A stretch of DNA of 32,481 nucleotides from Sideroxyarcus sp. GTDB taxonomy: Bacteria; Pseudomonadota; Gammaproteobacteria; Burkholderiales; Gallionellaceae. Positions 14,845 to 27,055 of this stretch are shown piece after piece. Position 1 is the first letter of the stretch; the number at the start of each line of letters is the position of its first letter. Below the pieces are notes generated by a model. The model did not search any database. It saw only the letters and a list, made by a program, of their open reading frames with translations, and had not been told where the DNA came from. The position numbers and the translations under genes were made by a program. The stretch lies in contig JAUSBC010000121.1 in assembly GCA_030652215.1 (NCBI GenBank), forward strand, positions 1-32,481, written 5' to 3'.

Positions 14845-16557
14845 ATGAGAACCAATGCAAGCAAATTTGCGCTATCGGCGATAGCCCTGGCCCTGGGCTT
14901 GTGCCAGCCTGCCCAGGCAGCTCTGCTGGATGTCGATCGCACCCAGGTCGCCCCGGCCGCCCCCCTTTGGTACCAGGACGCCATCGGCCTGAAGCTGCAA
15001 CCCTGCGCCGACGGCGACATCAACGGCCCCTGCGCCGTCGAGCCGGGCATCTCCCAGTATTGGGGAGCCGTGTCGATCCACAGCGCCGTCAACGCGCGCC
15101 TGATTATGGGCATCGACAATATCGCCCCCATTCCAGCCGCACCAGGCGTTCCGGCTGATCCGGGGGGCATCTTCAACAGCATACTCATCCGCCTGGACGG
15201 AATGACCCCCGGCGTCTTCACCGTCACCCATCCCTTCGGCGTGACCGAGGTGATCGTGGATGCCACCGGTCGCGGCCTGGTGGAAGTCTTGGCCGGCACG
15301 CTTGATCCACTCGCCGCACTGGGCGGCCCCGTCAGCAACTACCTCTACTTTGCCAATGGTGTGCCGCTGGCCAATCCGACGTTTCCCGGTGCGTCCTATC
15401 TGGGCGGCGGCGAATTGGTGCCGGGCGCGATCTTCGGCAGTCCTTTAGGCACCAATTTCTTCCGCATCGAAGGTCCCGGCCTGCCGGTGGGCGGGGTTCA
15501 GGAAAACAACTTCCAGATTGTCGGCAAGGTCTTCGCTCCGGCCGGCGCGGTTCTGCCCAAGGCCATGAACGACTTCGCCGGCACCACGCCCGGCGTGGCG
15601 GTGGACATTGATGCGCGGGCCAACGACTTCCCGCTGGTTCCCACTGCGGCGCCCACCGCAACCGATACGATCGCGCTCAATCCGGCCAGCATCACGCCCA
15701 CGGCAGGCGCAACCAAGGTGCCATATCTGGACCAGATGTTGCTGAATTTCGCCCCGACGGTGGCCTCGGGCGTGCAGTCCTTCAACTACACCATCATGGA
15801 CTTTGCCGGACGCGTTACCGATCCGGCCACGGTGAGTGTGTTCGTCGAGGACATGAAGTTGAACAAGGCCAGCTTCCGTGCGCGCAACGGAAAGTGGTCG
15901 ATAGGCGGCAACGGCAACATTCGCGACCTTAAAGTCGTCAATGGCGCCGAGACCTCCCACTTCACCAACCTGGTCGGTGCACAGGAAGTGCCGCCGGTTG
16001 CCACGGCGGGCTACGGCAAAACCACCTTTACCCTGCGTACCGATGGGGTGCTGGGTCCGGTCGTCGACTACAGCCTGAACTACACCGGGTTGACTGCCGT
16101 CACCCAGGCGCACCTCCATTCCGGAGCGGTCGGCGTCAACGGTGGGCCTCATCTGTTCCTGTGCACCAACCTCGCCCCGCCGGTCGGTCTGCCGGTACCG
16201 CCGGCCTGCCCGGCAACAGGCGGAACGGTGGTCGGCACACTGAGCGCAGCGGACTTCGTGGCTGCAGGACTGGTGACAACTTTCGCCGAGCTGAGCACGG
16301 CCATCGCGGCCGGCGGCACCTACGTCAACGTCCACACGGCGGCCAATCCGACCGGCGAAATCCGCGGTCAGGTCGGGCGTAACGTGGTGTCGCTGCAAGC
16401 CGGCACTACCGGCCCTGTACTCGGCAACGCGGAGGTGCAGGCAAACGGTAGCTGGAGCTTCACCGGCAAATCGGTGATGTCGCCCGCAGCGGCAGCAACG
16501 ATCAAGGCAACGTCCTCCGTGGGCAACGCCATGACCCGCGACCTGCAGAAACGCTGA
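14845..16557 (+). CDS. Secreted CHRD-domain protein with a shared N-terminal module
   Basis: Exported protein of 570 residues. ATG 14845 follows aaaggaga, and a signal peptide ends at about residue 26 (QPAQAALL). Residues about 27-230 form a module (VAPAAPLWYQD.IGLKLQPC ... TVTHPFG ... FFRIEGPG ... FQIVGKVFAP) that matches the N-terminal half of the protein at 29601. An Ig/cadherin-like segment follows (about 235-335). A CHRD domain (about 374-510) is shown by the hallmarks LVGAQEVPPV, AHLHSGAVGVNGGPH and YVNVHTAANPTGEIRGQV. The last 55 residues look like a further small beta-domain. CHRD domains occur in chordin and in many bacterial secreted proteins, where their ligand is uncertain. No enzyme motif is visible. 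Confidence 0.82.
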   Translation: MRTNASKFALSAIALALGLCQPAQAALLDVDRTQVAPAAPLWYQDAIGLKLQPCADGDINGPCAVEPGISQYWGAVSIHSAVNARLIMGIDNIAPIPAAPGVPADPGGIFNSILIRLDGMTPGVFTVTHPFGVTEVIVDATGRGLVEVLAGTLDPLAALGGPVSNYLYFANGVPLANPTFPGASYLGGGELVPGAIFGSPLGTNFFRIEGPGLPVGGVQENNFQIVGKVFAPAGAVLPKAMNDFAGTTPGVAVDIDARANDFPLVPTAAPTATDTIALNPASITPTAGATKVPYLDQMLLNFAPTVASGVQSFNYTIMDFAGRVTDPATVSVFVEDMKLNKASFRARNGKWSIGGNGNIRDLKVVNGAETSHFTNLVGAQEVPPVATAGYGKTTFTLRTDGVLGPVVDYSLNYTGLTAVTQAHLHSGAVGVNGGPHLFLCTNLAPPVGLPVPPACPATGGTVVGTLSAADFVAAGLVTTFAELSTAIAAGGTYVNVHTAANPTGEIRGQVGRNVVSLQAGTTGPVLGNAEVQANGSWSFTGKSVMSPAAAATIKATSSVGNAMTRDLQKR

Positions 16558-16576
16558 TCTGCCAGGTAGTCAATTC

Positions 16577-16613
16577 ACCACCCCTTGCCGGACGAATCAC
16601 GGCAAGGGGTGGT
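16577..16613 (+). terminator. Strong hairpin after the CHRD gene
   Basis: A perfect 13-bp stem, ACCACCCCTTGCC (16577-16589) with GGCAAGGGGTGGT (16601-16613), and an 11-base loop, starting 19 bases after the stop. No T-run follows, so termination or 3'-end protection is inferred from stem strength and position only. Confidence 0.6.
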
Positions 16614-16686
16614 GTCCATCCGGCACAGTCCGGTCGTCATGCATACGCGATGCTTCACGCGGGCTACGTTGCTGGCCGGATCAATA

Positions 16687-16822
16687 GTAGGTTGGGCAGA
16701 GCGAATGGGTAACGGCGCAGCCGTTGGGACCCATCGGCCTCCCCCTTGCGGGGGAAGCGTAGCGTGCCCAACAAATGAAAGCATCAGTAAAAGTTGGGCA
16801 CGCTACGCTTTGCCCAACCTAC
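16687..16822. repeat. Palindromic repeat, 'gtaggttgggc' family, long form in composite flanks
   Basis: Long form with the inner block. The left flank (cgcgatgcttcacgcgggct...gccggatcaata) is the same as that of the copy at 29340, and the right flank (cgagggatcgactccaggcg) recurs inverted near 11680. The spacer caacaaatgaaagcatcagtaaaagttggg is nearly identical to that at 29340. These shared flanks show that the units duplicated as blocks larger than the palindrome. Confidence 0.9.
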
Positions 16823-17121
16823 GAGGGATCGACTCCAGGCGCAGCGTTGTTTGCTCGTTCAGCAAGCCTTGGCCCGGGGTTTACCAAACTGAATTACGCA
16901 GACCCCACCCACCTGTCGATTACTGTTGCCTCCCTATGCGAATAAGGGGTTTGCCGGAGTGTGCGCAACGCATCCTTTCCGGATACTGGCGCGACGGATA
17001 CCGGTAAAGCGCACAGCAGATTTTTGCAGCGCCACCCGAACCGGCGCACAGCGACGAACGCTGCAAAGCCACACACATCCGCAGAAAACAAACCTGGCCT
17101 GAGCCAAAAAGGAGAATAGAG
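16823..17121 (+). other. Leader region of the multicopper oxidase gene
   Basis: About 300 bases with no gene. The first 60 are repeat flank. The remainder is Cys/His-free in any useful frame and ends with aaaaaggag, the ribosome binding site of the oxidase. A promoter should be here, but I cannot assign -35/-10 boxes with confidence. Confidence 0.4.
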
Positions 17122-21378
<4,257 letters not shown>

Positions 21379-21410
21379 CGCAATGAGGTAGTGCAGCAAT
21401 GCAGCAAACA

Positions 21411-21437
21411 CGGTTCCCGGCGGCTTGCCGGGAACCG
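21411..21437 (+). terminator. Strong hairpin after the multicopper oxidase gene
   Basis: CGGTTCCCGGC (21411-21421) and GCCGGGAACCG (21427-21437) form a perfect 11-bp stem with a 5-base loop, 33 bases after the oxidase stop. There is no T-run. It could reduce read-through into the SCO-cytochrome gene or stabilise the oxidase message. Confidence 0.6.
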
Positions 21438-21526
21438 CCAAATTCCAGGGCGGGGCCGGCAAGCGATTCCGGCCATGCCAATGTAAAAACGGTCACAGCC
21501 CCAAAGCGGGCAAGGAGAAATGGATC

Positions 21527-22591
21527 ATGAAAAATTCGAGCACTGCAACAACCGGGAAAACGATGACCGCGTTTCTCCTGTTCACCGCAATCATGCTGAG
21601 TCTGTGGGCTGAGGTCGCAGCAGCGGCCCCGGCCGGCTCCCCGTGGGGAGCGAACTACTTTCCCAACATCACGCTGACCAACCAGGACGGCAAGAAGCTG
21701 CGCTTCTACGACGACCTGATCAAGGACAAGGTCGTTGCGATCAACTTCATGTACGCCACCTGCCACGACTCCTGCCCGCTGGAGACGGCCAAGCTGCGCC
21801 AGGTGCAGGATGTCCTCGGCGACCGCGTCGGCAAGGATATTTTCATGTACTCCATCACCATCACCCCCGAGGCGGACACGCCGGAGACCCTCAAGGACTA
21901 CATGGAGAAATACAAGGTGAAGCCGGGCTGGCAGTTCCTTACCGGCAACAAGGACGACATCCTGCTGCTGCGCACCAAGCTGGGTTTGTACGACGGCGAG
22001 GAAACGGAAAAAAGCCAGGGCCACACCATGAGCATGATCGTCGGCAACGAGTCCACCGGCCAGTGGATCAAGCGCTCCAGTTTCGACAACCCCAAGGTCT
22101 TGGCCAGGGTGATCGGCGAGGTGCTGTTCAACTACAAGACCCGCGTAGGGCAGAACAACAACTACGCCGACGTATCGCAGGTCATCAAGCTCGACCCGGG
22201 CGAAGACCTGTTTTTCCGGCGCTGCCTGTCCTGCCATACGGTGGGGGCGGGGGATGCGCTGGGGCCGGACCTGCTGAACGTGGTTGCCAACCGCGACCGC
22301 ACCTGGCTGCATAACTGGCTGAAAAATCCGGACCAGATGCTGGCCGCAAAAGATCCCATCGCCACGGCGCTTTTCGAAAAGTTCAAGGGCGTGATCATGC
22401 CCAACCTGAGGCTGACCGACGGTGAAGTGGAAACCCTGCTCGGCTACATCGACACCGAGAGCCGCCGCATCGAAAAAATGAGGCTGGCCAGCTTGGAGAG
22501 CATGACGCAGCAAACAGGCCAAGACGAGCATGCGCAGCACAGCGAACACCAGCAGCAAGGCGGCCATGACATGCATGAGCACCACCATTAG
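21527..22591 (+). CDS. SCO-family copper protein fused to a cytochrome c domain, His-rich tail
   Basis: Exported redox/copper-handling protein of 354 residues. ATG 21527 follows caaggag; a signal peptide ends near residue 34 (VAAAAPAG). The thioredoxin-like SCO domain (about 40-200) has the copper-binding CHDSC (C79, C83) and the distal His in GHTMSM (H166). A class I cytochrome c domain follows, with haem motif CLSCH (C233, C236, H237) and probable axial Met in VIMPNL (M291). The last about 35 residues are His-rich (HAQHSEH ... HDMHEHHH). SCO proteins load copper or reduce thiols for CuA assembly; here the neighbour suggests service to the multicopper oxidase, and the haem could accept electrons. 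SCO-cytochrome fusions occur elsewhere, but the His tail is notable. Confidence 0.87.
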   Translation: MKNSSTATTGKTMTAFLLFTAIMLSLWAEVAAAAPAGSPWGANYFPNITLTNQDGKKLRFYDDLIKDKVVAINFMYATCHDSCPLETAKLRQVQDVLGDRVGKDIFMYSITITPEADTPETLKDYMEKYKVKPGWQFLTGNKDDILLLRTKLGLYDGEETEKSQGHTMSMIVGNESTGQWIKRSSFDNPKVLARVIGEVLFNYKTRVGQNNNYADVSQVIKLDPGEDLFFRRCLSCHTVGAGDALGPDLLNVVANRDRTWLHNWLKNPDQMLAAKDPIATALFEKFKGVIMPNLRLTDGEVETLLGYIDTESRRIEKMRLASLESMTQQTGQDEHAQHSEHQQQGGHDMHEHHH

Positions 22592-22650
22592 TGCGCCCTG
22601 CAACTATTGATACGGTACGCAGATGTTTGAACTCGGATATTCATTAAACA

Positions 22651-22733
22651 CCAACCCCCTCCAACTCCCCCTTATCAGGGGGAGAGCAGAGCCTGCTCCT
22701 CCCCTGATAAGGGGAGGCTGGGAGGGGTTTGGG
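22651..22733. repeat. Palindromic repeat of another family (ccaacccccтcc-like arms)
   Basis: The left end ccaaccccctcc pairs with ggaggggtttgg at the right, and inner arms ctcccccttatcaggggg and cccctgataaggggag pair as well. The family differs from the 'gtagg' elements. It lies directly upstream of another palindrome at 22737. Confidence 0.85.
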
Positions 22734-22736
22734 CCG

Positions 22737-22871
22737 GTAGGGTGGGCACGTTTTTGGTGCCCACGCTGTAGCCGAGAGTGTTTCCGCGTGGGGAGTGCGA
22801 ACGGGTAATGGCGCAGCCATTGGGTACCCGTCGGCCTCCTCCTTGCGGGGGCAAAAACGTGCCCACCCCAC
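22737..22871. repeat. Palindromic repeat, 'gtagggtgggcac' family, long form
   Basis: Left end gtagggtgggcacg and right end cgtgcccaccccac, with an inner block (cgaacgggtaatggcgcagc...ccttgcgggggc) homologous to the element at 374-509. It ends 18 bases before the start codon of the His-rich protein, so its hairpin would lie in that gene's 5' UTR. Confidence 0.9.
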
Positions 22872-22889
22872 AACTTAAAGGAGAGCGTG

Positions 22890-23288
22890 ATGAAAACAGA
22901 AAACAAACCCCCGAAACTGCTGTCGCTGGCCGCAGCCGGCATGTTCGTTGCCGCAACCGCGAGCGCGAATTTCGACCTGTCGGCCGGCGCCAGCCCGGTG
23001 TCAGGCGCAGCGGTCAATCAGCCCGACCACTCCGACACCGGGACCCGCCGCGCGGAGAGCATGCGGATGCAACTGGCCAAATCGGGCGGCTCGGGTGATC
23101 ACTCGCAGCACCACCAGAGCCATAACGGCGGACACGACGACCACAGCGCGCATCACAGCGTGCACAGCGAGCCCGAGCAGCGCAGCGAACAAGAAGACCA
23201 CAGCCGACACCAGGACCACAGCGAGCACCAGCAGCACAGTGAGCCTCAAGACCTCAGCGAACACCAGGCGCACGGTGCGCATGAATAG
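22890..23288 (+). CDS. Small secreted His-rich protein, candidate metal-binding
   Basis: Product of 132 residues, ATG 22890 with aaaggaga upstream (a GTG at 22887 is less well spaced). A signal peptide ends at about residue 28 (ATASANFDL). The last half is built of HS/HQ/EH/DH units: I count 17 His in about the last 66 residues, together with many Asp, Glu, Gln and Ser and no Cys. This composition suits loose binding of Cu, Zn, Ni or Mn in the periplasm or outside. The SEHQ-type unit is shared with the tail of the SCO-cytochrome protein upstream, so both may buffer the same metal for the oxidase. I do not recognise a named family; low-complexity composition limits homology arguments. Confidence 0.75.
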   Translation: MKTENKPPKLLSLAAAGMFVAATASANFDLSAGASPVSGAAVNQPDHSDTGTRRAESMRMQLAKSGGSGDHSQHHQSHNGGHDDHSAHHSVHSEPEQRSEQEDHSRHQDHSEHQQHSEPQDLSEHQAHGAHE

Positions 23289-23306
23289 CAATCCGGTCTA
23301 AGACAT

Positions 23307-23440
23307 GTAGGTTGGGCAAAGCGCAGCGTGCCCAACGTGCTTGCTTCGACAATTGTTGGGTACGCTTCGCTTCCCCCGCAAGGGGGAGGCCGATGGGGCC
23401 CAACGGCTGCGCCGTTACCCATTCGCTCTGCCCAACCTAC
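23307..23440. repeat. Palindromic repeat, 'gtaggttgggc' family, long form, inverted block order
   Basis: Starts gtaggttgggcaaagcgcag, has a short spacer, then the inner block in the orientation seen at 11504 (cttcccccgcaagggggagg...gccgttacccattcg), and ends gcccaacctac. Confidence 0.9.
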
Positions 23441-23470
23441 GTCAGCTGTTTAATTGGCACCCCGCATTTT

Positions 23471-23625
23471 CCGCAATACCCGTCTGCGCGATATGCGCAT
23501 TTCTTTGTCCGCCGAATGGGGCATGCGCCGTATTTTCCGCTCCGGTCATTCTCCGTAACCTTGCCCAATGAAGCAGCCTGTTCCATCAGGCCAGGGCGTT
23601 GCCGTCCGCCCGGATCGCTCGGCAC
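23471..23625. repeat. Copy A of a ~155-bp leader-type repeat
   Basis: Matches copy B (26839-27000) over its length, including the shared phrases gcgatatgcg, gaatggggc, gtattttccg, attctccgtaaccttg, ttccatcaggc and ccgcccgg. A small hairpin TGCGC-gatat-GCGCA (23485-23499) is conserved as TACGC-gatat-GCGTA in copy B, one compensating base-pair change. It lies upstream of the GGDEF-EAL gene. Confidence 0.75.
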
Positions 23626-23839
23626 TTGCATAAACCTACGGCATTGCTACCGGATCAACTGCATTGGGCGATTCTGTTTACGAGAGTAATGTGGATTCCG
23701 GTTTTTTCTGCGCCGCCCATCCCCGGCGGCACGCAAGCGCGCCATCATTTTAGCAATCGACTTTATCAACGATCCAACAGGACTGCCTGTCGACGGGGCG
23801 TCAGCTGCGATTTTCAATCGTAAGTTTATGGAGAATGAA
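23626..23839 (+). other. Leader of the GGDEF-EAL gene, no recognised element
   Basis: About 210 bases between repeat copy A and the start codon. I see no gene and no clear terminator or promoter. It ends with tatggaga, which serves as ribosome binding site for ATG 23840. Confidence 0.4.
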
Positions 23840-26626
23840 ATGACGATTTTGCTAACCCGGCTGCTACCGGATTTTTTTATTCGCAGTCGCGCCATAATCG
23901 GCCAATTGAAAAACAAGATTGCGCTGTTGATCGCGGTTGGGAATGCGCTGATTCTGTTTCTCTCGGTCGCAATTGGGGTGGTGGTGATCGACAATATGCG
24001 TCGCCAATCTTCAATCACCGAGGATATTTACCGGCATCCTTTTACGGTGAACAACGCGGCGCTGGAGGCGAAGTTAGACATAGAGCATATCCGCGAATAC
24101 ATGCTCGAAATCGCCTTGTCCAGGGATGCAATCAAAACCGCCGACTTGACAGTGGCATTGGCAACGCTGGATAACCGGGTCAAGGAAGATCTTCGCGTGG
24201 TGGAAGGCGCATTTCTTGGCGAGCCGGAAACGGTGAAGGATGCACAGCGTTTGCTGGACGAGTGGCGCGACATAAGAATACGCACCATTGGCCTGGCGAC
24301 GCATGACCAATGGAATGAAGTGGGCAATCTGGTCATGCTCGCCAACCGTACCACTTATGCCAGGCTCAGTGCCGATATTGACGAGATCGTCGAATTCACC
24401 AGGTACCGCGCCGAGGCTTTCGCAAACCAGGCGCAGAGCGATTCCATGAAGCAAACCAACCGGATCGTGTGGCTGCTCTCCGGTTTTGCAACCGTCATAT
24501 TCTTGACCGGACTGGTGATGTCGCGGCGCACCTGGCGCCTGATACAGGCTGAGGAAAATGCGACGGAGGCAGTTCGCCGGAGCGAAGCAAGTTACCGCGC
24601 GTTGTTCGAGAACATGCTGGAAGGATACTCGCGCCACCGGCTGATTTTCGAAAATGGCCGACCAGTGGATTATATTTTTCTCGACATCAACCAGGCTTTC
24701 GAAAAGCTCACGGGTTTGAAAGATGTCGTCGGAAAAAAAGCCAGTGTGGTCATCCCGGGAATATGGGAATCCAACCCGGAACTGCTGGACGCGTATGGCC
24801 GGGTTGCGCTGACCGGAAAGCCGGAGCAATTCGAAACCCACGTCAAGGCGATGGGGATGTGGTTTTCAATTTCCGTGTACAGCACGGCAAAAGATCATTT
24901 TGTAACGGTCTTCGGCAACATCACCAAACGCAAAGCAAGTGAGCGTCAATGGCGTCTGGCCGAATCGCTTTTCCACGCCTCCAGCGAGGCGATGCTGCTC
25001 ACTGATTCCCAAAATATCATCGTCAGGGTCAATCCGGCTTTTTCGCAAATTACCGGTTACGATGCCGCGGAGGTGCTGGGGAAGAATCCCGAGCGATTAT
25101 GGATAGCACACCATGATGAGTCCTTCTATCGCGACATCCTGAATTCCCTGAAAACCACCAACCATTGGGAGGGCGAAGTATGGGACAAGAAAAAGAACGG
25201 TGAAGACTATGCCGTGCGCCTGAGCATCAGTTCAATTTCAAACGGCGACGGCGGCAAGCTGAGTTATGCCGCCCAGTTCTCGGACATCACCGAGAAGAAG
25301 CGGATGGAAGCAACCATAGCGCAGCATGCCAATTTCGATTCCCTCACAGGCCTGGCCAACCGGCGCCTGTTTAGCGATTATCTGGAGCACGAGATCAAGA
25401 AATCGCGCCGCTCCCACAACCAACTGGCGCTGATGTTCATCGATCTCGATCACTTCAAGGAGGTAAACGATACGCTCGGTCACCATGTCGGCGATCAACT
25501 GCTGGTGGAGGCGGCGAAGCGCATCGTCGCGTGCGTGCGCGAGTCGGATATCGTGTCGCGCCTCGGCGGCGACGAGTTCACCGTGATCCTGTCCGAAGTC
25601 ACCGACGTGAAGCGGATCAACAATGTGGCTCACGCCATTATCGAGACCCTCGCCAAACCCTACCGGCTGGACAAGAATGACATTTTCGTTTCGGCGAGCA
25701 TCGGCATTACCGTTTATCCCGGCGATGCCGCCGAGTCGTCCGATCTGTTAAAGAATGCCGATCAGGCGATGTATTTATCCAAGAGCGAGGGCCGTAACTG
25801 TTACCGGTTTTTCACCAAGTCGATGCAGGAGGCCACCGTCAAGCATCATCAACTGGTGCAGGACCTGCATAGCGCACTGCAAGACAGCCAGTTCCTGCTT
25901 TATTTTCAGCCCATCGTCGATCTCCGGACCGGAGAGATATTCGAGGCCGAGGCTCTGCTGCGTTGGCAACACCCAACCCGGGGCGTGATCGACACCGCAG
26001 AATTCATTCCGGTGGCGGAAGAGATCGGGCTGATCGATGAAATTGGCGACTGGGTATTCAACCAGTCGCTAGCGCAGAGCAAAATCTGGACCGGGGTGAT
26101 CGGGCATGCCTTCCGTATCGGCGTAAACATATCCCCGGTACAGCTGATGGGCAGGGAGCACAGCAACATATGGATCAATCACGTACATGAGATGAAGCTG
26201 TCGGGGAAAAGTGTTTCCATTGAAATTACCGAAGGAACCTTGCTCAACAACCGTCCCGAAGTCGCCGAATCGCTGCTCACCATCCATGCCGCCGGTATCG
26301 AAGTGGCGATCGACGATTTCGGCACCGGCTATTCGTCCCTGTCCTATCTGCAAAGATTCAAAATTGATTGCCTCAAGATAGACCAGTCGTTCATTCACAA
26401 CTTGGCGCCGGGTTCAACCGACCTTGCCTTGTCCGAGGCGATCATCGTCGTGGCGCATAAACTCAATATGCGTGTCATCGCCGAAGGAATAGAAACGGTT
26501 GAGCAGCGAGATTTATTGCTGGCGGCAGGCTGCGATTTCGGCCAGGGCTATCTCTTCTCAAAACCGGTACCCGCCGCGGAATTCGAACGGCTCCTGCAAC
26601 ACATGAAGGGTGCCCGGGCCATGTGA
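23840..26626 (+). CDS. Membrane PAS-PAS-GGDEF-EAL c-di-GMP signalling protein
   Basis: Sensor that would make and/or degrade cyclic di-GMP at the inner membrane. ATG 23840 is preferred over ATG 23828 because ggag lies at the right distance; the product has 928 residues. Two membrane helices (about residues 35-58 and 210-230) flank a helical periplasmic sensor region of about 150 residues. Two PAS domains follow (RALFENMLEGYSRH..., LFHASSEAMLLTD...). The GGDEF motif is intact (576-580), with an inhibitory I-site RESD at 567-570. The EAL motif EALLRW starts at E704, with the later DDFGTGYSSL loop. Both active-site signatures look complete, so the net activity cannot be told. It sits between metal-redox genes and may tie matrix production to redox conditions. 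Confidence 0.92.
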   Translation: MTILLTRLLPDFFIRSRAIIGQLKNKIALLIAVGNALILFLSVAIGVVVIDNMRRQSSITEDIYRHPFTVNNAALEAKLDIEHIREYMLEIALSRDAIKTADLTVALATLDNRVKEDLRVVEGAFLGEPETVKDAQRLLDEWRDIRIRTIGLATHDQWNEVGNLVMLANRTTYARLSADIDEIVEFTRYRAEAFANQAQSDSMKQTNRIVWLLSGFATVIFLTGLVMSRRTWRLIQAEENATEAVRRSEASYRALFENMLEGYSRHRLIFENGRPVDYIFLDINQAFEKLTGLKDVVGKKASVVIPGIWESNPELLDAYGRVALTGKPEQFETHVKAMGMWFSISVYSTAKDHFVTVFGNITKRKASERQWRLAESLFHASSEAMLLTDSQNIIVRVNPAFSQITGYDAAEVLGKNPERLWIAHHDESFYRDILNSLKTTNHWEGEVWDKKKNGEDYAVRLSISSISNGDGGKLSYAAQFSDITEKKRMEATIAQHANFDSLTGLANRRLFSDYLEHEIKKSRRSHNQLALMFIDLDHFKEVNDTLGHHVGDQLLVEAAKRIVACVRESDIVSRLGGDEFTVILSEVTDVKRINNVAHAIIETLAKPYRLDKNDIFVSASIGITVYPGDAAESSDLLKNADQAMYLSKSEGRNCYRFFTKSMQEATVKHHQLVQDLHSALQDSQFLLYFQPIVDLRTGEIFEAEALLRWQHPTRGVIDTAEFIPVAEEIGLIDEIGDWVFNQSLAQSKIWTGVIGHAFRIGVNISPVQLMGREHSNIWINHVHEMKLSGKSVSIEITEGTLLNNRPEVAESLLTIHAAGIEVAIDDFGTGYSSLSYLQRFKIDCLKIDQSFIHNLAPGSTDLALSEAIIVVAHKLNMRVIAEGIETVEQRDLLLAAGCDFGQGYLFSKPVPAAEFERLLQHMKGARAM

Positions 26627-26706
26627 GCCGGAGAAGCGGCTTGCGGCTGGACGGGGAATATTCAGCCCGGGACCGGTTGTAGTGGCTTCGCGCCAACCGC
26701 AGCCGC

Positions 26707-26850
26707 CTACTTGAAATAAGCCTTGGTGATGTACTGGGTCAACATGCGCTCGGAGTTGAAAAAGGTGGCGCTAAGTGCGACGGCATGGCGCATCACCTCG
26801 GCATAGCGAACCGCACCTTTTTTTGTTTGCGCGACTCCCGCAATTACCGC
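26707..26850 (-). pseudogene. C-terminal gene remnant, possibly of a glucan phosphorylase
   Basis: On the - strand the last about 35 codons before the TAG at 26707-26709 read like a genuine protein end (EVMRHAVALSATFFNSER then MLTQYITKAYFK). Above about 26820 this passes into dispersed repeat copy B, so no complete gene can exist. The pattern (helix ending in SERM..QYI.KAYF) reminds me of the C-terminus of alpha-glucan phosphorylases, but this is recollection, not a search. It is most likely a leftover cut off by repeat insertion or rearrangement. Confidence 0.35.
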
Positions 26851-27000
26851 AGTTTTGCGGCTACGCGATATGCGTATTCCCTTGTCCGTCGAATGGGGCG
26901 TACGCGGTATTTTCCGTCCCGTCCATTCTCCGTAACCTTGGCCAACGAAACCGCTCATTCCATCAGGCTAAAGCGATGCCGCCCGCCCGGCTTGTCCGGC
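26839..27000. repeat. Copy B of a ~160-bp leader-type repeat
   Basis: Counterpart of copy A at 23471-23625. Contains the hairpin CCGCA-gttt-TGCGG (26848-26861) and TACGC-gatat-GCGTA (26862-26876). It lies about 55 bases upstream of the peroxidase gene, so both copies precede + strand genes. Confidence 0.75.
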
Positions 27001-27055
27001 GCTGCCGGCCGCGACCCGGACTGACCGGTTCTAACCCGAATACAGGAGAGTCAAA

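Noticed and set aside
23437..23631. 64-codon - strand frame with four Cys, zinc-ribbon-like in look
   Set aside because: It coincides with leader repeat copy A. In copy B the same frame has stop codons and lacks the Cys residues, so the pattern is not conserved as protein.
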